Source: Streptomyces pilosus
Lineage (GTDB): Bacteria; Actinomycetota; Actinomycetes; Streptomycetales; Streptomycetaceae
DNA: 64,000 nucleotides
Assembly: GCF_014649835.1 (NCBI RefSeq)
Contig: NZ_BMTU01000018.1
Span: forward strand, 1 to 64,000
Reading direction: 5' to 3'
The position numbers and the translations under genes are program-made. Positions 33,774 through 42,470 of this stretch are shown in pieces. The stretch's first letter is position 1; each line of letters begins with the position of its first letter. The notes beneath the pieces are model-generated. The model ran no database searches. It had not been told where the DNA came from and saw only the letters and a program-made list of their open reading frames with translations.

Positions 33774-35315
33774 CTACCGCTGGGGCGCGTCGACGACCTC
33801 GGCCTCGGTGCCCTCCGCCTCGGCACCGGCTCCGGTCCCGCGGGCGCGGACGAATTCGAGGAAGGAGTTCAGTTCCCGCTTGACCACGGGGGCCAGCAGG
33901 TAGAGGCCGATGATGTTGAACACCGCGAGCAGGAAGAGCGCCGAGTCGGCGAGGCTGATCAGCGAGTCGAGGGAGAGCAGGGAACCCGCGATCACGAACA
34001 CGCTCCAGGTCACCTTGAAGGTCGTCTCGCTGACCTTGCTGCGGCCGAAGAGGTACGTCCAGGCCTTGAGGCCGTAGTACCCCCAGGTGAGGATCGTGGA
34101 GAAGGCGAACAGCAGCACCGCGACGGTCAGCAGGTGGGGGAACCAGGGCAGGACGGTGGCGAAGGCGTCGGAGGTGATGGTGACGCCGCCGATGTTCTCA
34201 CCCTCGCGGGCCTCGCCCCAGCTGGCGGGGTTGGCGATGACGATGGTCAGCGCGGTCATGGTGCAGACGATGACCGTGTCGATGAAGGGCTCGAGCAGCG
34301 CCACCAGACCCTCGCTGGCGGGGTGCTTGGTCTTGACCGCGGAGTGGGCGATGGGCGCGGAACCGATGCCGGCCTCGTTGGAGAAGGCGGCACGCTGGAA
34401 GCCGACGATCAGGGCGCCGATGATGCCGCCCGCGACGCCGTCCGCCTCGAAGGCGCCCCGGAAGATGCTGCCGATCGCGTCGGGCACGGCGGTGACGTTC
34501 GTCAGGATGACGACCAGACAGGCCACGACGTACATGATCGCCATGGCGGGGACCAGACGGCTGGTGACGGAGGCGATCGAGCGGATGCCGCCGAGCAGCA
34601 CGAGACCGACCAGGACGGCCACCAGGAGCCCGAAGAGCACGGCACCCGCGGAGCTGGCCAGGAAGCCGTCCTCGCCGCCGAAGGTGGAGGAGATCTGCGC
34701 GTAGCTCTGGTTGGTCTGGAACAGGTTGCCGCCGAAGAGACCGAAGAAGAGGATCATGGCGGAGGCCAGGACGGCGAGCACCTTGCCGAGCTTGGCGCCA
34801 CCGCTGCCGAAGCGCTCGGCGAGGCCCTTGGGCAGGTAGTGCATGGGGCCGCCGGAGACGGTGCCGTCGGCGTGTTCCTCGCGGTACTTCACACCGAGGG
34901 TGACCTCGACGAACTTGGTGGCCATGCCGAGCAGGCCGCAGAGGATCATCCAGAAGGTGGCACCCGGGCCGCCGATGGAGACGGCGACGGCGACACCGGC
35001 GATGTTGCCGAGGCCGACGGTGCCGGAGACCGCGGCCGTCAGCGCCTGGAAGTGGTTGACCTCCCCGGGGGCGTCCTTCTCGTCGTACTTGCCGCGGACG
35101 ACGTCCAGGGCGAGTTTCAGTTTGCGTGCCTGGACGAAGCCGAACCAGCCGGTGAAGACCAGGCCGGCGATCACGAGCCAGGCGACGATGAGCGGAAGAT
35201 CGGCGTCACCGACCGGGACGGTGTAGAAGACGATGTCGCCGACGGTGGTCGCGACAGGGTCGAAGAAATCACTTACGGCGTCGTCGATGTTTTGCGTGAT
35301 GGAGTCGAGTGACAT
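33774..35315 (-). CDS. Sodium:alanine/glycine symporter (AGCS family)
   Basis: A 513-residue transporter. Family motifs: FQALTAAVSGTVGLGNIAGVA, GGPGATFWMI, GGPMHYLPKGL, FQRAAFSNEAGIGSAPIAHSAV and EPFIDTVIVCTMTALTIV. It takes up alanine or glycine with sodium across the membrane. The C-terminal ~30 residues are Gly/Ala/Glu-rich. ATG 35315 follows GAGGAAG. A 364-bp gap separates it from DUF2017 and contains a hairpin terminator and the second copy of the 43-nt element. Confidence 0.95.
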   Translation of the reverse strand: MSLDSITQNIDDAVSDFFDPVATTVGDIVFYTVPVGDADLPLIVAWLVIAGLVFTGWFGFVQARKLKLALDVVRGKYDEKDAPGEVNHFQALTAAVSGTVGLGNIAGVAVAVSIGGPGATFWMILCGLLGMATKFVEVTLGVKYREEHADGTVSGGPMHYLPKGLAERFGSGGAKLGKVLAVLASAMILFFGLFGGNLFQTNQSYAQISSTFGGEDGFLASSAGAVLFGLLVAVLVGLVLLGGIRSIASVTSRLVPAMAIMYVVACLVVILTNVTAVPDAIGSIFRGAFEADGVAGGIIGALIVGFQRAAFSNEAGIGSAPIAHSAVKTKHPASEGLVALLEPFIDTVIVCTMTALTIVIANPASWGEAREGENIGGVTITSDAFATVLPWFPHLLTVAVLLFAFSTILTWGYYGLKAWTYLFGRSKVSETTFKVTWSVFVIAGSLLSLDSLISLADSALFLLAVFNIIGLYLLAPVVKRELNSFLEFVRARGTGAGAEAEGTEAEVVDAPQR

Positions 35316-35567
35316 CGAACTTCCTCAGATGGCGCGGGGACGTGCTGGCGTGCGCAGCGGAGCGGGTGACGACGTGGGCGGGGCCCACGTCGCGCTCGGC
35401 GACGGCGGCGGCCGGCGGCCCGGTGAACCGGGTCCGTCGTCCTGGGCGTGCTGGTTCCTCCACACCGGCGGTGGCCGGCTTCTTGCTCACGGCGGGGAGT
35501 GGGCCGCAAGCAAGTTGCCGATTCTTACCACGCCGTTTACCTGATCATGAGTGACGCGGGTCACACG

Positions 35568-35600
35568 AAAACGCCCCTGCGCGGCAAATACGCAGGGGCG
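35568..35600 (-). terminator. Intrinsic terminator or attenuator with U-run
   Basis: Minus strand: CGCCCCTGCG (35600-35591), 9-nt loop, CGCAGGGGCG (35581-35572), then TTTT. It stands right after the 43-nt element and about 255 nt before the AGCS start, so it either ends the clpS-DUF2017 transcript or attenuates the symporter leader. Confidence 0.8.
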
Positions 35601-35601
35601 G

Positions 35602-35644
35602 TGACGGGATCGTTATCCGGACTTGAGGTTCCTCTGAGCGAACA
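35602..35644 (-). promoter_or_regulatory. 43-nt conserved upstream element, copy 2 (AGCS symporter)
   Basis: Minus strand: TGTTCGCTCA, GAGGAACCTCAAGTCC, GGATAACGATCCCGTCA. It sits 287 nt before the AGCS ATG, nearly the same distance as copy 1 before the permease (283 nt). An intrinsic-terminator hairpin begins 2 nt downstream. The remaining part of the gap (35316-35560) shows no gene I can support. Confidence 0.65.
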
Positions 35645-35678
35645 GATCAGGGGATCTTTTTGGATGTATGGGGCACGT

Positions 35679-36281
35679 TTACGGCATGAGCGTCGAGACG
35701 AGCGTCTCCTGAAGCCCCCCGAGCCACAGGTAGGCCATCACCATCGGCTTGCGCGGGTCCTCGTCGGGGAGGTGGAAGAGCAGGTCGCTGTCGTCCTCGT
35801 CGCTGATCTCCAGCCGGGAGCCGATCGCCAGGCGCAGGTCGTTCAGGGCGCCGAGCCACTGGCGGGACGCGTCCGGGGACAGCTTGAGCACCGCGCCTTC
35901 CCGGCCCGCCGGGCTGAGCGCGTCCAGGGAGCGGATCACCGCGAGGGCGTTGTCGCGCTTGCCGGCCCGCAGGTCGTTCTCGGTGTAGCGGCGGAACTCG
36001 GCGGAGTACGCCCGCTGCTGCTCGGCCTCCGCCGGCTGCGGGGTGCCCTCGGGGTCGCCGTAGGCGTCGGGGAAGAGGCGGCGCAGCACGGGGTCGGAGG
36101 GCGGTTCGCTCGGACCGTCGGCGAACAGGTCGGCGAGCGGGTCGCCCGATGCCTCCCCGGCGGTCCCGGGGCCGATGAGCTCCATCATCTGCACGGCCAG
36201 CGACCGGATGATGGAGATCTCGACGTCGTCGAGGGCGACGGCCGCGCCGCCGCCGGGGAGCGGTTCGAAGGTTCCTGGCAT
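35679..36281 (-). CDS. DUF2017 protein
   Basis: A 200-residue actinobacterial protein. EISIIRSLAVQMMELI near the start, PVLRRLFPDAYGDPE, AEFRRYTENDLRAGKRDNALAVI and WLGALNDLRLAIGSRL are typical of DUF2017. It lies 55 bp after clpS on the same strand, a neighbourhood conserved across actinobacteria. Function unknown; the constant link to clpS suggests a part in proteolysis (inference). Confidence 0.88.
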   Translation of the reverse strand: MPGTFEPLPGGGAAVALDDVEISIIRSLAVQMMELIGPGTAGEASGDPLADLFADGPSEPPSDPVLRRLFPDAYGDPEGTPQPAEAEQQRAYSAEFRRYTENDLRAGKRDNALAVIRSLDALSPAGREGAVLKLSPDASRQWLGALNDLRLAIGSRLEISDEDDSDLLFHLPDEDPRKPMVMAYLWLGGLQETLVSTLMP

Positions 36282-36336
36282 GGCGGCGATCGCTACTTCC
36301 GGTCCTGCGGGCGGGGTCGGGTCATGTCCGGCTCGG

Positions 36337-36645
36337 TCACTTCCGGTCGTGCTGGAGGGTGGCCCACAGCCCGTAGCCGTGCATGGCCTGCACGTCGCGT
36401 TCCATCTCCTCGCGCGTGCCGCTGGAGACGACCGCCCGGCCCTTGTGGTGGACGTCCATCATGAGCTTGGTGGCCTTGTCCTTGGAGTAGCCGAAGTACG
36501 ACTGGAAGACGTACGTCACATAACTCATGAGGTTGACCGGGTCGTTGTGGACGATGGTGACCCACGGGACGTCGGGCTCGGGTACGGCGAAGACCTCCTC
36601 CGCCGACTCGGTGCGTTCGATCTCCAGGGGTGCGGGTGACGTCAC
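36337..36645 (-). CDS. clpS: ClpS adaptor of the Clp protease
   Basis: A 102-residue adaptor that brings N-degron proteins to ClpAP/ClpCP. VPWVTIVHNDPVNLMSYVTYVF contains the conserved NDP..L motif lining the N-end pocket, followed by KATKLMMDVHHKGRAVV. The preferred start is GTG 36645 (VTSPAPLE), giving the usual short disordered N-terminus; no strong ribosome binding site is seen. It is divergent from pncB. Confidence 0.94.
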   Translation of the reverse strand: MTSPAPLEIERTESAEEVFAVPEPDVPWVTIVHNDPVNLMSYVTYVFQSYFGYSKDKATKLMMDVHHKGRAVVSSGTREEMERDVQAMHGYGLWATLQHDRK

Positions 36646-36715
36646 ATGCCCATGCTGCCACCGCAGGGGGGTGGTCGCACAAACCGGCCCGCTGTTCCGG
36701 CCCCCCGAACCCAAA

Positions 36716-36744
36716 TCGTCAAACTGACGAAATGGGGGTAGCAT
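36716..36744 (+). promoter_or_regulatory. Palindrome and -10 box at the pncB promoter
   Basis: TCGTCA-AAC-TGACGA (36716-36730) is a perfect 6-bp inverted repeat. TAGCAT (36739-36744) lies 17 bp downstream of its left arm and 7 bp before ATG 36752, so the left arm occupies the -35 position and the transcript would be leaderless. An NAD-metabolism repressor of the NrtR kind is a plausible binder, but I could not verify the motif. Confidence 0.62.
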
Positions 36745-36751
36745 TCCTGCC

Positions 36752-38104
36752 ATGACCACAGCAGACCTTGGGCGTGGCCGACGGGTGGGCGTGCCCTCGA
36801 CGGCGCTTTTCACGGACCAGTACGAGCTGACGATGCTGCAGGCGGCGCTGAAGGCCGGTACGGCCGGACGGCGCAGCGTGTTCGAGGTCTTCACCCGGCG
36901 GCTGCCGAACGGGCGCCGCTACGGCGTGGTGGCCGGCACCGGGCGGGTGCTGGACGCGGTGGAGAACTTCCGCTTCGAGCCGGACGTCCTCGCGTTCCTG
37001 CGCGAGAAGAACATCGTCGACGGGGCGACCCTGGACTGGCTGGCCGGATACCGCTTCTCCGGTGACATCTGGGGCTACCCGGAGGGGGAGGTGTACTTCC
37101 CGGGCTCGCCGATCCTGCGGGTCGAGGGCAGCTTCGCGGAGTGCGTGCTCCTGGAGACGGTGATCCTGTCGATCCTCAACCACGACTCGGCGATCGCGGC
37201 CGCGGCGTCCCGGATGGCGTCGGCGGCCGGTGACCGGCCGCTGATCGAGATGGGCGCCCGCCGCACCCACGAGCTGGCGGCGGTGGCCGCCTCCCGGGCC
37301 GCCTACATCGGCGGTTTCTCCTCCACCTCCGACCTGGCGGCCGGGTTCCGCTACGACATCCCGACCGTGGGCACCTCCGCGCACGCCTTCACCCTGCTGC
37401 ACGACAGCGAGCGGGACGCCTTCCGCGCCCAGGTGGACTCCCTCGGCGGCGGCACGACGCTGCTGGTGGACACCTACGACGTGACCGAGGCGGTCCGCAC
37501 GGCCGTCGAGATCGCGGGGCCGGAGCTGGGCGCCGTGCGGATCGACTCCGGGGACCTGCTCCTGGTGGCGCACCGGGTGCGGCAGCAGCTCGACGAGCTG
37601 GGCGCCACCGGTACGAAGATCACCGTGACCTCGGACCTGGACGAGTACGCCATCGCCTCGCTGGCGGCGGCGCCGGTGGACGCGTACGGGGTGGGGACGC
37701 AGCTCGTGACCGGTTCGGGGCACCCGACCGCCTCCATGGTCTACAAGCTGGTCGCCCGCGCCGAGTCCGACGACCCCGCGGCGCCGCTGGTGCCGGTGGC
37801 GAAGAAGTCCACCGGCGGCAAGACCTCCGTCGGCGGCCGCAAGTGGGCGGCCAGGCGGCTGGACGCCTACGGCGTCGCCGAGGCGGAGGTCGTCGGCACC
37901 GGCGAGGTCCCGCCGGAGCTGGCCGGACGGCAGTTGCTGGTGCCGCTGGCCGAGGACGGTGAGGTGCTCGTCCGCGAGCCGCTGGACGTGGTCCGCGACC
38001 GGCACGCGGCGGCGCGTGCGGGGCTGCCGCTGTCCGCGACGCAGCTGTCCCGCGGGGAACCCGTGATTCCGACGGAGTACGCGCCCGGGCCGTCGGGTAG
38101 CTAA
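36752..38104 (+). CDS. pncB: Nicotinate phosphoribosyltransferase
   Basis: A 450-residue enzyme forming nicotinate mononucleotide from nicotinate, PRPP and ATP. Landmarks: STALFTDQYELTMLQAALKAG, FEVFTRRLPNGRRYGV, IEMGARRTHE with the likely catalytic His, GTSAHAF, VDTYDV, VRIDSGDLL and VGTQLVTGSGHP for PRPP binding. With pncA 120 bp downstream on the same strand it forms the nicotinamide-to-NAD salvage pair. A palindrome overlaps its probable promoter. Confidence 0.95.
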   Translation: MTTADLGRGRRVGVPSTALFTDQYELTMLQAALKAGTAGRRSVFEVFTRRLPNGRRYGVVAGTGRVLDAVENFRFEPDVLAFLREKNIVDGATLDWLAGYRFSGDIWGYPEGEVYFPGSPILRVEGSFAECVLLETVILSILNHDSAIAAAASRMASAAGDRPLIEMGARRTHELAAVAASRAAYIGGFSSTSDLAAGFRYDIPTVGTSAHAFTLLHDSERDAFRAQVDSLGGGTTLLVDTYDVTEAVRTAVEIAGPELGAVRIDSGDLLLVAHRVRQQLDELGATGTKITVTSDLDEYAIASLAAAPVDAYGVGTQLVTGSGHPTASMVYKLVARAESDDPAAPLVPVAKKSTGGKTSVGGRKWAARRLDAYGVAEAEVVGTGEVPPELAGRQLLVPLAEDGEVLVREPLDVVRDRHAAARAGLPLSATQLSRGEPVIPTEYAPGPSGS

Positions 38105-38224
38105 AGGCGGTGCCCCCGCCGCGGCCCTGTCCGCGGTGCCCCGCGTTCCCCAGGCCCGGAGGTCCACCCGGCCGGGCCCCGTCCCCCACCCCACACGACC
38201 GACCCCTCATCGAAGGACACCGCC

Positions 38225-38818
38225 ATGCGCCGCGCACTGATCGTCGTCGACGTGCAGAACGACTTCTGCGAGGGCGGCAGCCTCGCCGTGACCGGCGGGG
38301 CGGATGTGGCCGCCGCCATCACCGAGCTGATCGGCCAGGCCGCCTCGGCCGGCGGCTACCAGCACGTGGCCGCCACCCGCGACCACCACATCGCGCCCGG
38401 CGGACACTTCGCCGACAACCCCGACTTCGTGCGGTCCTGGCCCGCGCACTGCGTCGCCGGGACGGAGGGGGTCGGGTTCCACCCCAACTTCGCCCCCGCG
38501 GTGACGTCCGGGGCGATCGACGCGGTGTTCGACAAGGGCGCCTACTCGGCCGCCTACAGCGGCTTCGAGGGGACGGACGAGAACGGGACTCCGCTGGCGC
38601 AGTGGCTGCGGGAGCGGGAGGTCGGGGAGGTGGACGTGGTGGGGATCGCCACCGACCACTGCGTGCGGGCCACCGCGCTGGACGCGGCGCGGGAGGGGTT
38701 CCGGACGCGGGTGCTGCTGGATCTGACGGCGGGCGTCGCGGCGGCGACGACCGAGCGGGCGCTGGAGGAGCTGCGCTCGGCGGGGGTGGAGCTGTCCGGG
38801 AAGCCCGTGGTGCAGTGA
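38225..38818 (+). CDS. pncA: Nicotinamidase
   Basis: A 197-residue isochorismatase-fold amidase. The catalytic triad is visible: Asp9 (VVDVQNDF), Lys103 (FDKGAY) and Cys145 (ATDHCV). Metal ligands Asp53, His55 and His61 lie in TRDHHIAPGGHF. It converts nicotinamide to nicotinate, the substrate of PncB. ATG 38225 follows AAGGACACC. Confidence 0.95.
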   Translation: MRRALIVVDVQNDFCEGGSLAVTGGADVAAAITELIGQAASAGGYQHVAATRDHHIAPGGHFADNPDFVRSWPAHCVAGTEGVGFHPNFAPAVTSGAIDAVFDKGAYSAAYSGFEGTDENGTPLAQWLREREVGEVDVVGIATDHCVRATALDAAREGFRTRVLLDLTAGVAAATTERALEELRSAGVELSGKPVVQ

Positions 38819-38932
38819 CCCCGGGCGGGCCCGGGCCGGGCGCCGCTTCGGCTCACCGCGCCGGGCCGGCGCCTCCCCCGCTGCCGGCTCCGTACCGGAG
38901 GGGGCACGACTGCCCGCCGCGTGGGGGCGTCG

Positions 38933-39265
38933 CTACGCCTGGGCCTCCGTGGGACGTCTCAGCAGGGCCTTGATCGGGTGCCAAAGTTCCACCGTCAGGG
39001 GGCTCGGGTCGGGGGTCGTGCGCCATATGAGGCCGTCGGGGTGGTGCAGCACCGCGGTGATCTCGTCGGGGGTCGGCGGGGCCGCGTTGCCCCGCAGGTA
39101 GACCGCTCGCAGGCCCAGGTTGCGCAGCCTGGTCAGGGCTCGGGCGCGGTTCCGGGCGTGGACGAGGACGCGGACCCCGGCGGGTGCGCCGGCGGCCGGG
39201 CTGGGCAGGTTCAGCGCCACCACCACCGTGCCGTTCGGCAGCTTGCAGTAACCTCCTGCGGCCAT
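38933..39265 (-). CDS. Hypothetical protein
   Basis: A 110-residue soluble-looking protein beginning MAAGGYCKLPNGTVVVALNLP, with basic helix VLVHARNRARALTRLRNLGLRAVYLRG and a C-terminal WHPIKALLRRP. No membrane helix or known motif. Single gene, convergent with pncA. Codon use fits its neighbours, so it is probably real. Confidence 0.7.
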   Translation of the reverse strand: MAAGGYCKLPNGTVVVALNLPSPAAGAPAGVRVLVHARNRARALTRLRNLGLRAVYLRGNAAPPTPDEITAVLHHPDGLIWRTTPDPSPLTVELWHPIKALLRRPTEAQA

Positions 39266-39338
39266 GCGGTCATACCCCCGAGTCAGCCGGCGTCGGAACA
39301 GGTGTCAATAAGAGAGCCACAGGAGGCACCTAAACACG

Positions 39339-39374
39339 GATCGGCGGTGACCCGCCAGGGGGTCACCGCCGATC
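39339..39374. terminator. 15-bp hairpin after the M6 peptidase gene
   Basis: GATCGGCGGTGACCC (39339-39353) pairs perfectly with 39360-39374 over a 6-nt loop, 26 bp beyond the peptidase stop on the minus strand. Confidence 0.85.
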
Positions 39375-39399
39375 ACGCTCTGACCTGCGAGGATGCTAT

Positions 39400-41754
39400 T
39401 TACCTACCGGCAGGCCCGACCTCGAGCTCGATCGTGGAGCCGTTCTTGGCCTCCTTGACGATCTTGATCTTGGTGTTGGTGTCAGTGACCTTGACACCGG
39501 CGGTCGGGTTCGACTCGTCGTAGTAGGTGTTGGTGCGGTCGTTGAAGACCGGCACACCCTTCGACGAGGGGATCCACGTCGCCACGTCCGCCTTGTGCAG
39601 CGTCAGGGCGTCGGTGCGGAAGGTGCTGAACGGCGCGTCGTAGGTCTGGATGCGGTTGCGCATCAGCGTGCCGTCGGACCACTTCAGCTGGGCCGGGTGC
39701 GAGTCGATCGGCAGGAGCAGACCGGTACCCGGGTGCACGCTGGTGTTGTTGTCCTGCTGGGAGGTGTCCCACTTCCAGATCAGCAGGCCGTTCTGGTACG
39801 GGAAGTGCTCCACCCAGTCCGGACGGCTGTTGGCGAAGCCGAAGTTGTACGGACCGACCTTCAGCGTCTCGTCGTACGACACGTACTGCCGGTTCTCGGC
39901 GATGTAGTACTGCGCGTACTCCTTGGTGAAGGAGGCGCCGATGCGGGAGAAGCCCTTTGCCGTCCAGGCGCCGTCGGCGGTCTCGGCGTTGTCCGTGAAC
40001 AGCGCGGAGCCGTCCGCCGTCACCGTGATCCGGTCGGCCGCGAAGCCCTTGAGGGCCACCCCGCCGTCGGTCTGGTAGCGGAAGCGCAGGTCGATCTTCT
40101 TGCCCGCGTAGGCGTCCAGGGAGTACGCCAGCTTCTTGTAGCCGTCGACCGTGCCGTGCAGGGCCGGCTTGTCGCTGCCGTCGCGCGGGATCGGCGAGCC
40201 GTCCACCGTGCCGTCCAGGGCGGTCCAGTTGGCACCGCCGTCGGTCGACGCCTCGGCGTAGAGGAAGTCGTAGTCGGCCTCGATCTCGTACCAGCCGTCG
40301 AGGGTCAGCGCGGCCGACGTCCTGCCGGTGAGGTCGACGCTGCGGGTCAGCGTGTTCCGCAGGTCGTCACCGCTGCCGCTCCACCACTGGGTCTGTCCCT
40401 CGGCCGGGGTCACGACCTCGGTCGTGACGGCCTTCTTCGGGAGCTGGACGACCAGCGCCTGCTTGTGCTTGGTGTTGTACTCGGCGAGGCCGAGCTTGTG
40501 CCACGAGTTGACGCCGGCCTTGGCCGTGTCGTAGTTGAGCCAGCCGAGCTGCAGCTTGTCCCAGGCGGTCATGTCGCCGGGCAGGTTGCCGATCTCGTTC
40601 TTGCCGGTGCCCAGCCAGGAACCCGAGGACATCAGCGTCCAGAACCCGGTGGAGTTCTCGCCGCCCTGGGTGTCGTAGTGGTCCGGCAGGCCGAGGTCGT
40701 GGCCGTACTCGTGGGCGAAGACGCCGAGTCCGCCGTTCTCCGGCTGGATGGTGTAGTCGCCGACCCAGATGCCGGTGTTGCCGATCTGGGTGCCGCCGAG
40801 CTTGTTCTGCTCGGGGCCGGTGGCGCCGGCGTCGGTGCCGAAGGCGTACCAGCGGTGGGCCCAGATGGCGTCCTCGCCCTGGGCGCCGCCGCCCGCGGAC
40901 TCGTCCTCGCCGGCGTGCACGATCTGGAAGTGGTCGATGTAGCCGTCGGGCTCGTTGAAGTCGCCGTCGCCGTCGAAGTCGTAGCGGTCCCACTCGTCGT
41001 ACCGGGAGAGCTGCGCCTTGATCTGGGCGTCGGTCCGGCCGGCGGCCTTCTGATCGGCGGCCCAGGCGGTCACGCCGTCCTGCACCGCGTACCAGGCGCA
41101 GTTGTCGGGGACGCACTTGTTGGAGCCGTAACGGGCCTCGTTGTAGGGCACCTTGACCCAGTCGGAGACCTCGCCGTCGACCGAGTAGCGGCCGGAGGAC
41201 TGCTTCTCGAAGTACGTCTTGACCGAGTCGACGCCCTTGCCGGAACCGAAGTACAGGTCCTCGAAGTGCTGCTGGTCGTAGTCCGCCTGCCAGGCGGTGG
41301 AGTTGTCCACCTTGCGGTCCGGCTTGGCGATCTGGTTGTGCAGCGGGCCCGGGGTGCCGCCGTAGCGGCTGTCTATCTGGTCGCCGAACTCGACGAGGAT
41401 CGTGAAGATCTTGTCGGTCTTCTCGCGGCCGAGCTCGACGTACTTGGCGTCGCCCTTCTTGCTCTTGAGCTGGACGACCTTCGAGCCCTCACGGTCCTTG
41501 ACCGAGGCTTTGCCGGAGATGACCTGCTTGAGGGCTTCCTCTCGCTGGGCCGCCTGCGTCTTGGAGAGCGGCCCCTCGAGGTCGTGCTCGACGTGGTGGC
41601 GCTCGGCCGGGTCGTGCCGCTCCACGGCGCCGGGCCGGTCGGCCTGGTCAGCCGTGTCGGCCTGGGCCACGGTGAACGCAGAGCAGGTGGCGGTGACCGC
41701 CGCGAGTGCCACGCCTGTCGCGGCCGCTCTGAACGTCCATGGTCTAGTGGTCAC
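39400..41754 (-). CDS. Secreted M6 (immune inhibitor A-type) metallopeptidase
   Basis: A 784-residue secreted zinc protease. A signal peptide (residues ~1-32, ending VAQA) is followed by a His/Glu-rich prosegment, the catalytic domain with H348-E-Y-G-H352 (FAHEYGHDLGLPD) and a Met-turn-like LMSSGSW, then beta-sandwich domains (SVDLTGRTSAALTLDGWYEIE.DYDFLYAEASTDGG) typical of immune inhibitor A. An Asp-rich DFDGDGDFNEPDGYID loop probably binds calcium. It degrades extracellular proteins. The 389-bp upstream gap holds symmetric TTGAC/GTCAA elements. Confidence 0.95.
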   Translation of the reverse strand: MTTRPWTFRAAATGVALAAVTATCSAFTVAQADTADQADRPGAVERHDPAERHHVEHDLEGPLSKTQAAQREEALKQVISGKASVKDREGSKVVQLKSKKGDAKYVELGREKTDKIFTILVEFGDQIDSRYGGTPGPLHNQIAKPDRKVDNSTAWQADYDQQHFEDLYFGSGKGVDSVKTYFEKQSSGRYSVDGEVSDWVKVPYNEARYGSNKCVPDNCAWYAVQDGVTAWAADQKAAGRTDAQIKAQLSRYDEWDRYDFDGDGDFNEPDGYIDHFQIVHAGEDESAGGGAQGEDAIWAHRWYAFGTDAGATGPEQNKLGGTQIGNTGIWVGDYTIQPENGGLGVFAHEYGHDLGLPDHYDTQGGENSTGFWTLMSSGSWLGTGKNEIGNLPGDMTAWDKLQLGWLNYDTAKAGVNSWHKLGLAEYNTKHKQALVVQLPKKAVTTEVVTPAEGQTQWWSGSGDDLRNTLTRSVDLTGRTSAALTLDGWYEIEADYDFLYAEASTDGGANWTALDGTVDGSPIPRDGSDKPALHGTVDGYKKLAYSLDAYAGKKIDLRFRYQTDGGVALKGFAADRITVTADGSALFTDNAETADGAWTAKGFSRIGASFTKEYAQYYIAENRQYVSYDETLKVGPYNFGFANSRPDWVEHFPYQNGLLIWKWDTSQQDNNTSVHPGTGLLLPIDSHPAQLKWSDGTLMRNRIQTYDAPFSTFRTDALTLHKADVATWIPSSKGVPVFNDRTNTYYDESNPTAGVKVTDTNTKIKIVKEAKNGSTIELEVGPAGR

Positions 41755-41837
41755 TTGAGATCCCCTCCCGCGTGCTCACGCGCGGCCGTAGGAGGTTCCG
41801 TCGGTGGAAGGTCCCGCACGCACGTGATCAACGCGTG

Positions 41838-41903
41838 TAGTCAAGTGACGACATTTGACTAGAGGTTCGGCAGAAAAAACAGACCTTGACTTGAACAGGT
41901 CAA
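41838..41903. promoter_or_regulatory. Clustered TTGAC/GTCAA inverted repeats between the M6 peptidase and a small membrane protein gene
   Basis: TAGTCAA (41838-41844) and TTGACTA (41855-41861) form a perfect 7-bp inverted repeat with a 10-nt spacer. TTGAC (41886-41890) and GTCAA (41899-41903) form a second. The region is AT-rich for this genome. They lie 84-150 bp upstream of the peptidase start. TTGACT at 41886 could also be a plus-strand -35. Bound factor unknown. The rest of 41755-42143 shows nothing I can name. Confidence 0.55.
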
Positions 41904-42143
41904 CTGCATTATGCGGAGTACGGGTCCGCTTACCGGACACCTTCGAACGACCCCGGGCGGGCGCGTGCAACCGTCCACGTGGTGGACGTCATGACTCCGT
42001 GCGCCCCCTGTGCACCGGCCCCGTCGGTGAGGTCACGCTTACCGTCCTTTCCGCTCGGGCACCCTCGCGGTTAGAGTCGCTTGGCGCAACGCCCTTGAAC
42101 CGGCGGAGAGCCAGGCCGACAGCCCCCGACTCCCGAGGACACG

Positions 42144-42434
42144 ATGGCCATGCCCCGTCCTACTGTGGCTCAGTTCGCTTACGGCTCGTGCACCGTGATC
42201 TTCTCCACCGTCGCCATGCTGCTGCTGTCCGGCACCAGTTCGGGCGCGGGCGTCGCGGTGGTCGCCGTGTCGGCACTCGCCCTGGGGCTGCTGGTCGCCG
42301 TGACCGCTCCGCTCCCGGTGCCCCGGCGCTCCGCGACGGTGGCACGGCCCGCGGCCCCGCAGCCGGTACGGGCCACCGTCCCCTCCCCGGCCCGCGGCCC
42401 GGTACGGGACTCGGTGCGCGAACCGGTGCGGTGA
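42144..42434 (+). CDS. Small two-helix membrane protein
   Basis: A 96-residue protein with hydrophobic segments at about residues 10-30 and 34-57, then a Pro/Arg/Ala-rich cytoplasmic-looking tail with a repeated PVR motif. GAGGACACG precedes ATG 42144; ATG 42150 is a close alternative. Unknown function. Confidence 0.72.
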   Translation: MAMPRPTVAQFAYGSCTVIFSTVAMLLLSGTSSGAGVAVVAVSALALGLLVAVTAPLPVPRRSATVARPAAPQPVRATVPSPARGPVRDSVREPVR

Positions 42435-42470
42435 CGGGCCCCGGCCCGGGCCTTTCCCCGCCCTCCGGCG

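Noticed and set aside
35273..35509. Small ORFs in the gap before the AGCS symporter gene
   Set aside because: No ribosome binding site and no recognisable sequence; Arg/Pro/His-rich composition typical of chance frames.
39595..41862. A 755-codon plus-strand frame
   Set aside because: Shadow of the M6 peptidase gene, whose signal peptide and HEYGH motif decide the true strand.
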